64,000 nt of DNA, taken from contig CAWUHX010000510.1 in the NCBI GenBank assembly GCA_963922205.1, forward strand, positions 1 through 64,000, in the 5' to 3' direction. This stretch comes from Romanomermis culicivorax (Eukaryota > Nematoda > Enoplea > Mermithida > Mermithidae). Positions 1-10,440 of the stretch are shown in pieces (the stretch's first letter is position 1; every line of letters starts with the position of its first letter). The notes beneath the pieces are model-generated. The model had not been told where the DNA came from, did no database searches, and was given only the letters and a program-made list of their open reading frames with translations. The translations under genes and the position numbers were made by a program.

Positions 1-17
1 CACACTCTATCAGATGT

Positions 18-43
18 AAGCAGTGGGTATCAACGCAGAGTAC
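18..43 (+). other. SMART cDNA/template-switch primer sequence (probable adapter contamination)
   Basis: These 26 bases match the 25-nt SMART oligonucleotide used in low-input cDNA and template-switch libraries, with one extra G in the internal G run. A match of this length is not expected in a natural genome. It sits in frame with the reading frame of the first exon, so any start codon placed inside it (for example GTG at 23) is an artefact. The 17 bases before it are of unknown origin. The primer identity is from memory of the commercial oligo; the match itself is seen in the sequence. Confidence 0.85.
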
Positions 44-3000
44 TTATGGATTGGTTCTAAACATTGCGGTTTAGTATGGCTATGGAACGCGGCGGCCATG
101 TTTTCCATATCATTTTTCACCAATTATTGGCAATATAACGAATACGATTATAAATTGTTGATCGAAAATTTATCGATCGAAAAAATTTCCGCGACATTCT
201 ACAGTAATAATAATAAAAATGGAACAACGTTCGAAAATCAATTTTACTTGACGATCGACGGTTGGGATACGTTCAAATGGCACCATTTATTGACTATAGA
301 TTTATTTTTCATTAATGAACAAGTAATTAATAAACGAATTTGCCGCAAATTAAACGACGAATCAAAAATTTCCAAGATGATGGTAGAATTTGAATGGACG
401 AAAAATCGATGTTTAGAACATTATTATCGATTTTTGTATACAGAATATACTAATTTATTCAAAGAATGTAACGATTTGTTTGGTAAGCAAGGATCTACAG
501 TATATTTGACTTTTTTCTTACTGTAGTTTTTTTAAAAGATAATTCCCGAGAACTATTGCACGGTAAACAACTTTTGGATTTGGAATCTTGCCATCATTTT
601 ATTCTCAATCAACATCAATGGCACGATTTTCATAGATTACATTTGATCGGAGGTAAGAAAAATGACAAATCTGTAGAACGCAGGATGCTTGCTGTATTTT
701 TCCTGTTTACTGTAGCGTCATACAATATTCCAAATTTACTGTAGCTTTTGTGGAAATTACTGTATTTTTTGAAGTTTACTGCAGCTTCATAGTGTATTTT
801 TCCAGTTTACTGCAGCTACATACTGTATTTTTCCAGTTTACTGTATCTTCATACTGTATTTTTCAAGTTTACTGTAGCTTTTGTGGAAGTAGGATGATTA
901 CTGTATTTTTCAAAGTTTACTGTAGCTTCATAGTGTATTTTTCAGTTCACTGTAGCTCCATAATGTATTTTTCTAGTTTATTGTATCTTCATACCGTATT
1001 TTTCAAGTTTACTCAGCTTTTGTGAAAGTAGGATGGTTACTGTATTTTTTAAAGTTTACTGTAGCTTCATAGTGTATTCTTCAGTTTACTGTAGCTCCAT
1101 ACTGTATTTTTCCAGTTCACTGTAGCTCCATACTGTATTTTTCCAGTTTACTGTATCTTCATACTGCATTTTTCAAGTTTACTGTAGCTTTTTTGAAAGT
1201 AGGATGCTTACCGTATTTTTTGAAGTTTACTGCAGCTTGATGGTGTATTTTTCCAGTTTACTGTAGCTCCATACTGTATTTTTCCAGTTCACTCTGTAGC
1301 TCCATATTGTATTTTTCCAGTTAACTCCATCTTCATACTGTATTTTTTAAGTTTACTGTAGCTTTTGTGGAAGTAGGATGCTTACTGCATTTTTCGAAGT
1401 TTACTGCAGCTTCATACTGTATTTTTCCAGTTTACTGTAGCTCCATACTGTATTTTTCCAGTTTACTGTATCTTCAGACTGTATTTTTCAAGTTTACTGT
1501 AGCTTCATAGTGTATTCTTCAGTTTACTGTAGCTCCATACTGTATTTTTCCAGTTCACTGTAGCTCCATACTGTATTTTTCCAGTTTACTGTATCTTCAT
1601 ACTGCATTTTTCAAGTTTACTGTAGCTTTTTTGAAAGTAGGATGCTTACCGTATTTTTTGAAGTTTACTGCAGCTTGATGGTGTATTTTTCCAGTTTACT
1701 GTAGCTCCATACTGTATTTTTCCAGTTCACTCTGTAGCTCCATATTGTATTTTTCCAGTTAACTCCATCTTCATACTGTATTTTTTAAGTTTACTGTAGC
1801 TTTTGTGGAAGTAGGATGCTTACTGCATTTTTTGAAGTTTACTGCAGCTTCATACTGTATTTTTCCAGTTTACTGTAGCTCCATACTGTATTTTTCCAGT
1901 TTACTGTATCTTCAGACTGTATTTTTCAAGTTTACTGTAGCTTCATAGTGTATTTTTCAGTTCACTGTAGCTCCATACTGTATTTTTCCAGTTTACTGTA
2001 TCTTCATACTGTATTTTTCAAGTTTACTGTAGCTTCATAGTGTATTTTTCAGTTCACTGTAGCTCCATACTGTATTTTTCCAGTTTACTGTATCTTCATA
2101 CTGTATTTTTCAAGTTTACTGTAGCTTTTGTGGAAGTAGGATGCTTACTGTATTTTGTAAAGTTTACTGTAGCTTCATTGTGTTTTTTTTTGAAGTTTAC
2201 TGCAGCTTCATACTGTATTTTTCCAGTTTACTGTAGCTCCATACTGTATTTTTCCAGTTTACTGTATCTTGATACTGTATTTTTCAAGTTTACTATAGCT
2301 TCATAGTGTATTTTTCAGTTCACTGTAGCTCCATACTGTATTTTTCCAGTTTACTGTATCTTCATACTGTATTTTTCAAGTTTACTGTAGCTTTTGTGGA
2401 AGTAGGATGCTTACTGTATTTTTTGAAGTTTACTGCAGCTTCATAGTGTATTTTTCAGTTTACTGTGGCTCCATACTGTATTTTTCCAGTTCACTGTAGC
2501 TCCATACTGTATTTTTCCAGTTAACTGTATATTCATACTGTATTTTTCAAATTTACTGTAGCTTTTTTGAAAGTAGGATGCTTACTGTATTTTTTGAAGT
2601 TTACTGCAGCTTCGTACTGTATTTTCGCAGTTTACTGTCAGGGTCTCTCAAAAAATAATATTTCTCTTGTAATTTTGTATTGATGTTTTTTTCAAATTTG
2701 TATAAAAATAATATGGATTGTTTTAGAGTTTTTGTACAAAATTTGACGATCAGATCAAAATTTTGATCCTTGAAATAAAATTTTTTATCCAAAGATCAAA
2801 AATTGATTCAAAAAATCACATTGAACTCTAAATTTGATTCCAAAAATTCAAAATTTGATATTTAAAATCAAAATTTTGAAACTGAAAATCACAATGAAAA
2901 TCAAGATCTGATTCTCATAGTCACATTCAAAGCCAAAATTTGAGTCTAAAAATCAATTAAAAATCAAAAATTCATTCTGAAAATCAAATTGAAATTCAAA

Positions 3001-6000
3001 ATGTGGTTTTTAAAATGCAAAATTTGATTCTGAAAATTCCAAATTTGATTATAACAATAAAAATTTTGATGATAAAAGATCACATTACAAATCAAAATCT
3101 GATTATAAACTTGATTCTCAAAATCAAAATTTTTATCTTGAAAATCACGTTAAAAATTAAAGTTTGATTTTGAAAATCAACATTTCGTCTCTGAAAACCA
3201 CATTAAAAATCAGTTTTATTTTGAAATAGTGAAAATTTAATCTGGAAAAATCAAAAATCAAAAATTCATCTTGAAATTTAAAAGTCAGAATTTGAGCCTG
3301 AAAATGGTTCTTTAATAATGTGGATTTTTTGAAAGTTTTTTGCAAAAAATCTGAGGATCAGATCAAAATTTTAAATCTTTAAATCAAAAATTAAGATTTG
3401 TTCATAAAATTTATTCTGAAAATCAAAATTTGATTCTGAAAATCACATTAAAATTTAAAATTGGATTATGTAAATCAGACATCGAAATCCGATCATAACA
3501 ATTAAAAATTGAAATTTGAGCTTGAAAATTGTTTTAAAATCAAAATTTGATTCTCAGAAAAAATTAAAGTTTGATCCTGGATGTAAAAAATCAATACTTG
3601 ATCCTAAAAATATAATAAAAATATCAAACTTTGATCCTGAGACTCAACTTTAAGATCAGAAGAATGCGAAATTGAAATTTCAAACAGAATTTGGGCCTAA
3701 GAAATCACTGAAAATGAATTTGAAGACGAGAAATTTAATTTTTGAAATTAAAAATCAGAATTTCATCCTGAAAATCAATAAAAAAATCAAAATTAAGTTG
3801 AACACTATAAACGCCTTAAACGCCATAAAAACATCAAAAATACTATCTTCAAAAAAGTTCAGGGGGTGTTTTGCTATTTTTTTCAGGCCAGCTGGGGGTG
3901 TCCAGGGTCCCACCTAGGAGGCCTTACCCCCTACCCCTATGTGCATGTATTTTTTTCGGGCCAGGAGGGGGTGTCCAGGGTCCCACCTAGGAGGCCTTGC
4001 CCCCTACCCCTATGTGCATGTATTTTTTTCAGGCCAGGAGGGGGTGTCCAGGGTCCCACCTACTAGGCCTTACCCCCTACCCCTATGTGCATGTATTTTT
4101 TCAGGCCAGGAGGGGGTTTCCAGGGTCCCACCTACTAGGCCTTACCCCCTGCCCCTATGTGCATGTATTTTTTTCAGGCCAGGAGGGGGTGTCCAGGGTC
4201 CCACCTAGGAGGCCTTACCCCCTACCCCTATGTGCATGTATGTGAAAGATACAAGTTTTAAGCAATAATGTTGAAAATTCTGGAAAAATGTCGCTTTTTT
4301 TCGCAGTTTTGGAACATTTCGCTTTCGGCCTCGGATGCGCGTCCTTCGTGGCCATGACCACATCCCTCGTTTTGGGCACCTACGGCGCCTTATCCCGCAA
4401 AATGAGATTGGAACATATCGCGGGCTTGAGCCTTTCCATATTCGGTAAATTTTGAATTTAAGCATTGATTTTGAAATTTTTTTTTTTAAACTTGATCATT
4501 TTGGTCATTGAGCTACAGTATGCCTAGAAACTACAGATTCTGGGTATTGTAGGTGCAGCATAGAAAATTTTCGAGGATGGGTCTCAGATCCAAATTTTTT
4601 TCCAAATTGCTCAGAGCTCAGTCGAAATGCTTTTGAAACTTCGTTTTTAGATGTTTTTCAGTGTTCAGTGTGCTCTTTTGGGTTTTAATATTTTATTTCC
4701 TGATAATTTTCAACATTTTTTTTGCAATTTCTTTTTCTTTTTCTTCCTTTTTCTCTTTTTTCTCTTTGTCTTTCTACCTGTTTTTTTTTGTCCTTGTTTA
4801 TTCCTTTGATTTTCTCTTTTTTAATTTTTTCTCTTTCTTTTTCTTTTCCACTTTTTCTTTGCATTTCTTTTTTCTTTTCTTCTTTCTTTTTTCTTTTTCC
4901 TTGTTCTCTTTATTGTTCTCTTTCTTTTTCCTTTTTTCTTCTCCTTTCTATTTTTTCTCTCTCCTCTTTCTGTTTCTTTTTATTTTTCTTTTTATTTTTC
5001 TGTTTCTTTTTCCTCTTCATTTTCCTTTTTCTTTTTTTCATTCTGTCTTTCTTTTCCTTTCCTTTTCATTTCTTGTCCTCTATCTTGTTCTTTTTCTTTT
5101 CTCTCTTTTTCTCTCTCTTTTTCTCTTTCTTTTTCTCTTCCTTTTTCTTTTTCTCTTTCCTTTTCTTGTTCTTTCTTCTATTATTTGTCTTCTTGTGCTC
5201 TCGTTTCTTCTCTTTGTTTTCCCTTTTTTCTTTGTTTTCTTCTTTTTTCTCTCTCATTTTTTCTCTTTCTCTTTCTTTTTCTTTTTCTTTTTCTTTTTCT
5301 TTTTCTTTTTCTTTTTCTTTTTCTTTTTCTTTTTCTTTTCCTTTTTCTTTTTCTTTTTCTTTTTCTTTTTCTTTTTCTTTTTCTTTTTCTTTTTCTTTTT
5401 CTTTTTCTTTTTCTTTTTCTTTTTCTTTTTCTTTTTCTTTTTCTTTTTCTTTTTCTTTTTCTTTTTCTTTTTCTTTTTCTTTTTCTTTTTCTTTTTCTTT
5501 TTCTTTTTCTTTTTCTTTTTCTTTTTCTTTTTCTTTTTCTTTTTCTTTTTCTTTTTCTTTTTCTTTTTCTTTTTCTTTTTCTTTTTCTTTTTCTTTTTCT
5601 TTTTCTTTTTCTTTTTCTTTTTCTTTTTCTTTTTCTTTTTCTTTTTCTTTTCTTTTTCTGTTTCCTTTTCCTTTTCCTTGTCTCTTTCTTTTTGTCTTTC
5701 TTTGTTCTATTTTTTCTCTCCTTATGTTCTCTTTTCTTCTCTTTTTTCTTTGTTGTCTTTCTTTTTCTTTGTTGTCTTTCTTTTTCTTCTTTGTCTCATT
5801 TTTCTCTTTCTCATTCGTTTTCTTGTTTTCTTCATTTTGTCTTTCTTTTCCTTTTTGTTTTTCTTGTTCTCTTTTTTTGTTTTTCTATGTTCTTTTTTTC
5901 TCTTTCTTGTTTCTTTTTCTTTTTTCCCTTTCTCGTGCATTTTTATCTGTCCTTTTATCTTTACTTTTGTCTATGTTTTTCTGTGTTTTTTCTCTTTCTT

Positions 6001-8570
6001 ATTTTCATTGTTTTTTTCTATATTCTCTTGTGCTGTTTCTCGTCCTTTTTTCCTATGTTTTTTTGTATTTCGCTTCCACTTCTTTTTTATTTTCTTCTTC
6101 ATTTTCTCTTCCTTTTCCTCTTTCTTTTTCACATACCTTTCTCTTTCTCTTTCTTTTTCCCTTTCCTTTTCTGTTCCTTTTTGTCTTTTTTTTAACTTTC
6201 TTTTTCTTTTTCTTTTTCTTTTTCTTTTTCTTTGTTTTATTTTTTTCTCTTTTTATGTTCTCTTTTTTGCTCTTTTCTTCTTTGTCTCATTTTTTTCTTT
6301 CTCTTTCGTTTTATTTTTTTCTTCATTTTGTTTTTTCTTTTCCTTTTTGTTTTTCCTGCTCTCTTTCTTTTTTCTCTTTCTATGTTCTCTTTTTTCTTTC
6401 TTTTTTCTCTTTTTTCTCTGTTCTTTTTCTTTTTCTTTTTTCTCTCATTTTTTGTCTTGCTCTTTCATTTTCTTTTTTCTTCATTTTGTTTTTCTCTTCC
6501 TTTCTTTTTGTCTTTCATTTTCTTGTTCTCTATCTTGTTCTCTTTCTTTTTTCTTTTTCTATGTTCGCTTTTTTCTCTTTCTTTTTTCTCTTTCTTTTTC
6601 ATTTTCTCTCTCATTTTTTGTCTTTTCTTTTCCCTTTGCTTTTTTCTATGTTTTTCTGTATTTCTGCCCTTTTTTATTTTCTTTGTTTTTTTCTATATTC
6701 TCTCGTACTGTTTCTCTTTCTTTTTTCCTATGTTCCTTTTGTATTTCTCTTCCGGTTCTTTTTTCTTTTCTTCTTCCTTTTCTCTTCATTTTCATCTTTC
6801 ATTTTCTCATTTTTCCATTCTCTTTCTATTTCTCTTTGTTTTTCTCTTTCTTTTCCTTTTTCTTTTTCTCTTTTTTCTCTTTCTTTTTCTCGTTCTATCA
6901 TTTATTTTTTCTTCTTGTGTTTTCTTTTCTTCTCTTCTCTTTTTTCTCTTTTTTTCTTTATTCCCTTTCTTTTTCTTTTTTCTCTGATTTTTTCTCTTTG
7001 TCTTTATATTTCTCTATCGTTTTCTTTTTTCTTAATTTTGTTTTTCCCTTCTTTTCTTTTTGTTTTTGTTTTTCTTGTTCCTCTTTCTTATTTTCTTTGT
7101 TTTTTTCCATATTGTGATGTTTCTTTCTTTTTCTCGTTCTATCTTCTATTTTTTTTCTTCTTGTGTTCTCTTTTCTTCTCTTCTTTCTCTTTTTTTCTTT
7201 ATTCCTTTTCTTTTTCTTTTCTCCCTAATTTTTTATTGTGTTTTTTCCCTTTCTTATTTTCTTTGTTTTTTTTCTATATTCTCTCGTACTGTTTCTCTTT
7301 CTTTTTTCCTATGTTTCTTTTGTATTTCTCTTACGGTTCTTTTTTCTTTTCTTCTTCGTTTTCTCTTCATTTTCATCTTTCTTTTTCTCATTTTTTCTTT
7401 CTCTTTCTATTTCTCTTTGTTTTACTCTTTGTTTTTCTCTTTGTTTTTCATTTTCTTTTTCTCTTTTTTCTCTTTCTTTTTCTCGTTCTATCATTTATTT
7501 TTTTCTTCTTGTGTTCTCTTTTTTTCTCTTTTTTCTTTATTCCCTTTCTTTTTCTTTTTTCTCTCATTTTTTCTCTTTGTCTTTCTCTTTCTGTTTCTCT
7601 ATCGTTTTCTTTTTTCTTCATTTTGTTTTTCTCTTCTTTTCTTTTTGTTTTTGTTTTTCTTGTTCGTCTTTCTTATTTTCTTTGTTTTTTTCTATATTGT
7701 GATGTTTCTCTTTCTTTTTCTCCTTCTATCTTCTATTTTTTTCTTCTTGTGTTCTCTTTTCTTATCTTTTTCTCATTTTCTTTATTCCCTTCCTTTTTGT
7801 CTTTTCTCTCAATTTTTCTCTTTGTCTTTCTCTTTCTCTATCGTTTTCTTTTTTCTTCATTTTGTTTTTCTCTTCTTTTCTCTTTGTTTCATTCTTTCTT
7901 TTTTCTCTTTCTTTTCCTTTTTCTTTTTCTCTTTTTTTCTCTTTCTTTTTCTCGTTCTATCATTTATTTTTTTCTTCTTGTGTTTTCTTTTTTTCTCTTT
8001 TTTCCTTATTCCCTTTCTTTTTCTTTTTTCTCTCATTTTTTCTCTTTCTCTTTCTCTTTCTTTTTTCTTCATTTTGTTTTTTCTTTCTATTTTTGTTTTT
8101 CTTGTTCCTCTTTCTTATTTTCTTTGTTTTTTTCTACATTGTGCTGTTTCTCTTTCTTTTTTCAAGCACTGTCTTTTAAAACTTTGTTTTTTCTTTTTAA
8201 AGCCATTTTCTACGCCCTGACCGTCGTAATTTTTTTTACAAAAATGCAAATTTTGGAACATCATTTGAAAAACCGCCCGCCGACCCTTCCGGATGATGAA
8301 CTTGCGAATCGTACTACTACTACAGTAATCCGAGCTTTGGATCGAACGATCGGTCGAACGGCCAAAGTATCGTTCGGTTGGTCGATGGTGGCCGCCATTT
8401 TCGCCGCTTGTTTGTCGGCCGTGGCGTCGCAATTTTTTATCGTCGGCAGTCGGACGGTGAAAAAAAGGCGCAAGAGCCAATATAGGAGGAGGCGGATGGA
8501 GGCGGCTATGGTGTCGCCTTGCGAACAAGAAGTGGCCTTGGCCATGAGGGCTCAAATGATTGTTATATGA
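44..8570 (+). CDS. Claudin/PMP22/CACNG-like four-transmembrane protein (5'-incomplete, four exons)
   Basis: Exons 44-482, 539-652, 4307-4444 and 8203-8570 join in one frame, about 352 residues plus TGA; all three introns are phase 1 after a G. The product has four hydrophobic helices. TM1 (GLVWLWNAAAMFSISFF) is followed by TNYW, then a long extracellular loop of about 145 residues with an NGT glycosylation sequon. TM2 contains GLGCASFVAMTTSLVLG, TM3 spans the exon 3/4 junction (IAGLSLSIFGAIFYAL), and TM4 begins SFGWSMVAAIFAACL. A short aromatic/W motif after TM1 and a GWS start to TM4 are typical of the claudin, CACNG and PMP22 superfamily. The cytoplasmic tail is basic (RRRRMEAA) and ends CEQEVALAMRAQMIVI. 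The loop is much longer than in ordinary claudins. The 5' end is hidden behind the adapter-like sequence. Which subfamily (claudin, clarin or AMPA/calcium-channel gamma) is not resolved. Exons 2 and 4 use AAG acceptors. Splicing is inferred from consensus sites and frame continuity. Confidence 0.72.
690..2640 (+). repeat. 31-bp minisatellite with 438-bp higher-order repeat, intron 1 of... second intron of claudin-like gene
   Basis: About 60 degenerate copies of a 31-bp unit (TACTGTATTTTTCCAGTTTA followed by CTGTAGCTCCA) lie in the intron 653-4306. A larger unit is duplicated: the stretch beginning near 1201 recurs near 1639, an offset of 438 bp. Variant units carry the insertion GTGGAAGTAGGATGCTTACT. 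Each unit contains TTTCCAG, which resembles a 3' splice site. The F/Y/L-rich open frames across it are artefacts of the repeat. Confidence 0.9.
2641..3862. repeat. AT-rich degenerate repeat built on GATTCTGAAAATCAAAATTT
   Basis: Irregular repetition of AAAATC, GATTTTGA and GATTCTGAAAATC with no constant period fills this part of the intron. The units are partly self-complementary, so hairpins are possible. No coding content is seen. Confidence 0.7.
3866..4240 (+). repeat. 73-bp tandem repeat (about 5 copies) just upstream of exon 3
   Basis: The GGGGGTG landmark falls at 3894, 3967, 4040, 4112 and 4185, giving spacings of 73, 73, 72 and 73. Each unit includes CCACCTAGGAGGCCTTACC, CCCTATGTGCATGTA and then a T-run plus CAGG, a good 3' splice-site consensus. 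The array ends 66 bases before the real acceptor at 4305-4306. The open frames through it (PYPYVHVFF-type peptides) simply follow the repeat. Confidence 0.88.
4655..8165 (+). repeat. Polypyrimidine expansion filling intron 3 of the claudin-like gene
   Basis: About 3.5 kb is almost exclusively C and T on the + strand, built from CTTTTT, CTCTTT and TTTTCTTC words with shared longer blocks (for example TTCTCGTTCTATC, repeated near 5090, 6530, 6890, 7130, 7490, 7725 and 7960). Because TAA, TAG and TGA are nearly impossible in such DNA, it creates very long F/L/S-only open frames that are not genes. Confidence 0.93.
5268..5648 (+). repeat. (CTTTTT)n microsatellite, about 63 copies
   Basis: An almost perfect hexanucleotide array of about 380 bp, interrupted near 5340 by a TTTTCC variant. 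It is the purest core inside the polypyrimidine intron and is a candidate site for slippage and for triplex (H-DNA) formation. Confidence 0.95.
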
Positions 8571-8882
8571 TAAAAGAGTGAGTAGTTGATAATATCGTTT
8601 TTTTTAATTTTTTTAAATTTTTTTAAATTTTTTTGAATTTTTTTGTTTTTTTTGTTTTTAAATTTTTTCTTTGTTTTTTTGTTTTGTTTTTTTGTTTTGT
8701 TTTTTTGTTTTGTTTTTTTGTTTGTTTTTTTGCTTTTTTCTCTTCCTTTTATTTCATTTTTGTTCAGGTTCTTTCATTTCTCGTCTGCTTGTCCTTCTAA
8801 TTTTCTCTATTTATTCTTTTTTTCTTCATTTCTTTCTGTTCTCTTTTCATTTATTGATTTTCTTTTATCTTTTTGTATTCTT

Positions 8883-8968
8883 TTGCGAGCAAGAAGTGGC
8901 CTTGGCCATGAGGGCTCAGATGATTGTTATATGATAAAAGAGTGAGTAGTTGATAATATCGTTTTTTT
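8883..8968 (+). pseudogene. Second copy of the last-exon tail of the claudin-like gene
   Basis: This segment repeats the end of the 44-8570 gene: 16 codons (CEQEVALAMRAQMIVI), the stop TGA and about 30 bases of 3' flank. Against the original it has two synonymous changes (GAA to GAG and CAA to CAG) and no frame break. No membrane helix or full exon precedes it; polypyrimidine DNA lies on both sides. It is probably a tandem-duplication by-product, though an alternative terminal exon cannot be excluded. Confidence 0.75.
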
Positions 8969-10360
8969 TTGTTTTTTTTTAATTTTTTTTAAATTTTTTT
9001 TTGTTTTTTTTGTTTTTTTGTTTTTTTGGTTCCTTTGTTTTTTTGTTTTGTTTTTGTTTTGCTTTTTTCTCTTCCTTTTATTTCATTTTTGTTCAACTTT
9101 CTTCATTTCTCGTCTGCTCGTCCTTCTAATTTTCTCAATTTCTTCTTTTTTTCTACATTTCTTCTTTCTTTTTGTTTTTTTTTTCTTTTTTGTTTCTTTT
9201 TTGTTTTTTTTTTGTTTCGTTTGTTTGCTTTTTTCTCTTCCTTTTATTTCATTTTTGTTCAAGTTCTTTCATTTCTCGTCTGCTTGTCCTTTTAATTTTC
9301 TCAATTTCTTCTTTTTTTCTACATTTCCTCTTTCTTTTTGTTTTTTTTCTTTTTTGTTTCTTTTTTGTTTGTTTTTTTTTGTTTTTTTGTTTTTTGTTTC
9401 GTTTTTTTTGCTTTTTCCTATTACTTTTATTTCATTTTTGTTCAAGTTTCTTCTAATTTTCTCTATTTCTTCTTTTTTTCTTCATTTCCTCTTTCTTTTT
9501 CTTTTGTTTTTTTTTTATTTTTCCTTTGCTTTTCTCCTTGCTTATTTCTTTGTTTTTATCTTTTTATCTTTTTTCTCTTTGTTTTACTTTTTCTCCCACA
9601 CTTTCTCTTTATTTTCTATTTCTTTCTGTCTTTTTTCTTTGTATTTCTTTTTTTGTTTTCTTTCTTTCTTTATTCTTTTTTCTGTACCCTTTTAGTCTAT
9701 TGATTTTCCTTTTATTTTTCCTTTTCTGATATTTTTTTTCTCTCTCTTTCTTTTTCTTTTTCTCTTTCTTTCTCTCTTTTTTCTCTCTTCCTTTTTCTGG
9801 CTCTTTTTTGTTTTCTCTTTCCTTTTCGCTTTCTTTTTCTTTTTCTCTCATTTTTACTATTTCTGTAGTCTCTTTTTTCTCTTTGTTTGTTCTTTTTTCT
9901 CTTTTTTCTCTTTTTTCTCTTTCTTTTTCTCTTTCATTTTCTCTTCTTTTCTCTTTCTTGTTCTCTTTCTTTTCTCTTTATTTAATACCATTTTCTTTTT
10001 CTCTTTCTTTTTTTTCTCTTTCTTTTTTTCTCTTTTCTCTTTACTTAATATCTTTTTTCTCTTTGTTTATTCTTTGTTTGTTCTTTGTTTGTTTAATTTT
10101 GTCCTTTTTCTCTTTCTTTTTCTCTTTCTTTTCTCTTTCTTTTCTCTTTTCCTGTCCTTGTCGTTTCCCTTTTCTTCTATTTTCTTCTTTCCTTCTTATT
10201 ATTTTTGGTTTTCCTCTGTTTCGTTTTCCTAATTTTTTGTTTTTACTTTTTTACATTTTTTCTTCATTTCTTTTTTTCTGTTCTCTTTTCATTTATTGAT
10301 TTCCTTTTATCTTTTTGTCCTCTTTCTTTCCCATTCTCTCTTTTTTCTGCTTACCTTCTC

Positions 10361-10440
10361 TTGCGAACAAGAAGTGGCCTTGGCCATGAGGGCTCAGATG
10401 ATTCTTATATGATAAAAGAGTGAGTAAATGATGATATCGT
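10361..10440 (+). pseudogene. Third copy of the last-exon tail of the claudin-like gene
   Basis: The same tail segment appears again with the frame intact. It has one amino-acid change (V to L in the last residues, GTT to CTT), one synonymous change and a few changes after the stop. The flanks are again polypyrimidine. It marks a repeat of the duplicated domain 1.4 kb downstream of the second copy. Confidence 0.75.

Noticed and set aside
690..2640. CRISPR-like array
   Set aside because: Units are contiguous and degenerate without unique spacers, and the genome is eukaryotic.
3866..4245. Overlapping frames with GCPGSHLGGL- and PYPYVHVFF-type repeats
   Set aside because: All frames are open across the 73-bp tandem repeat; they are repeat translations.
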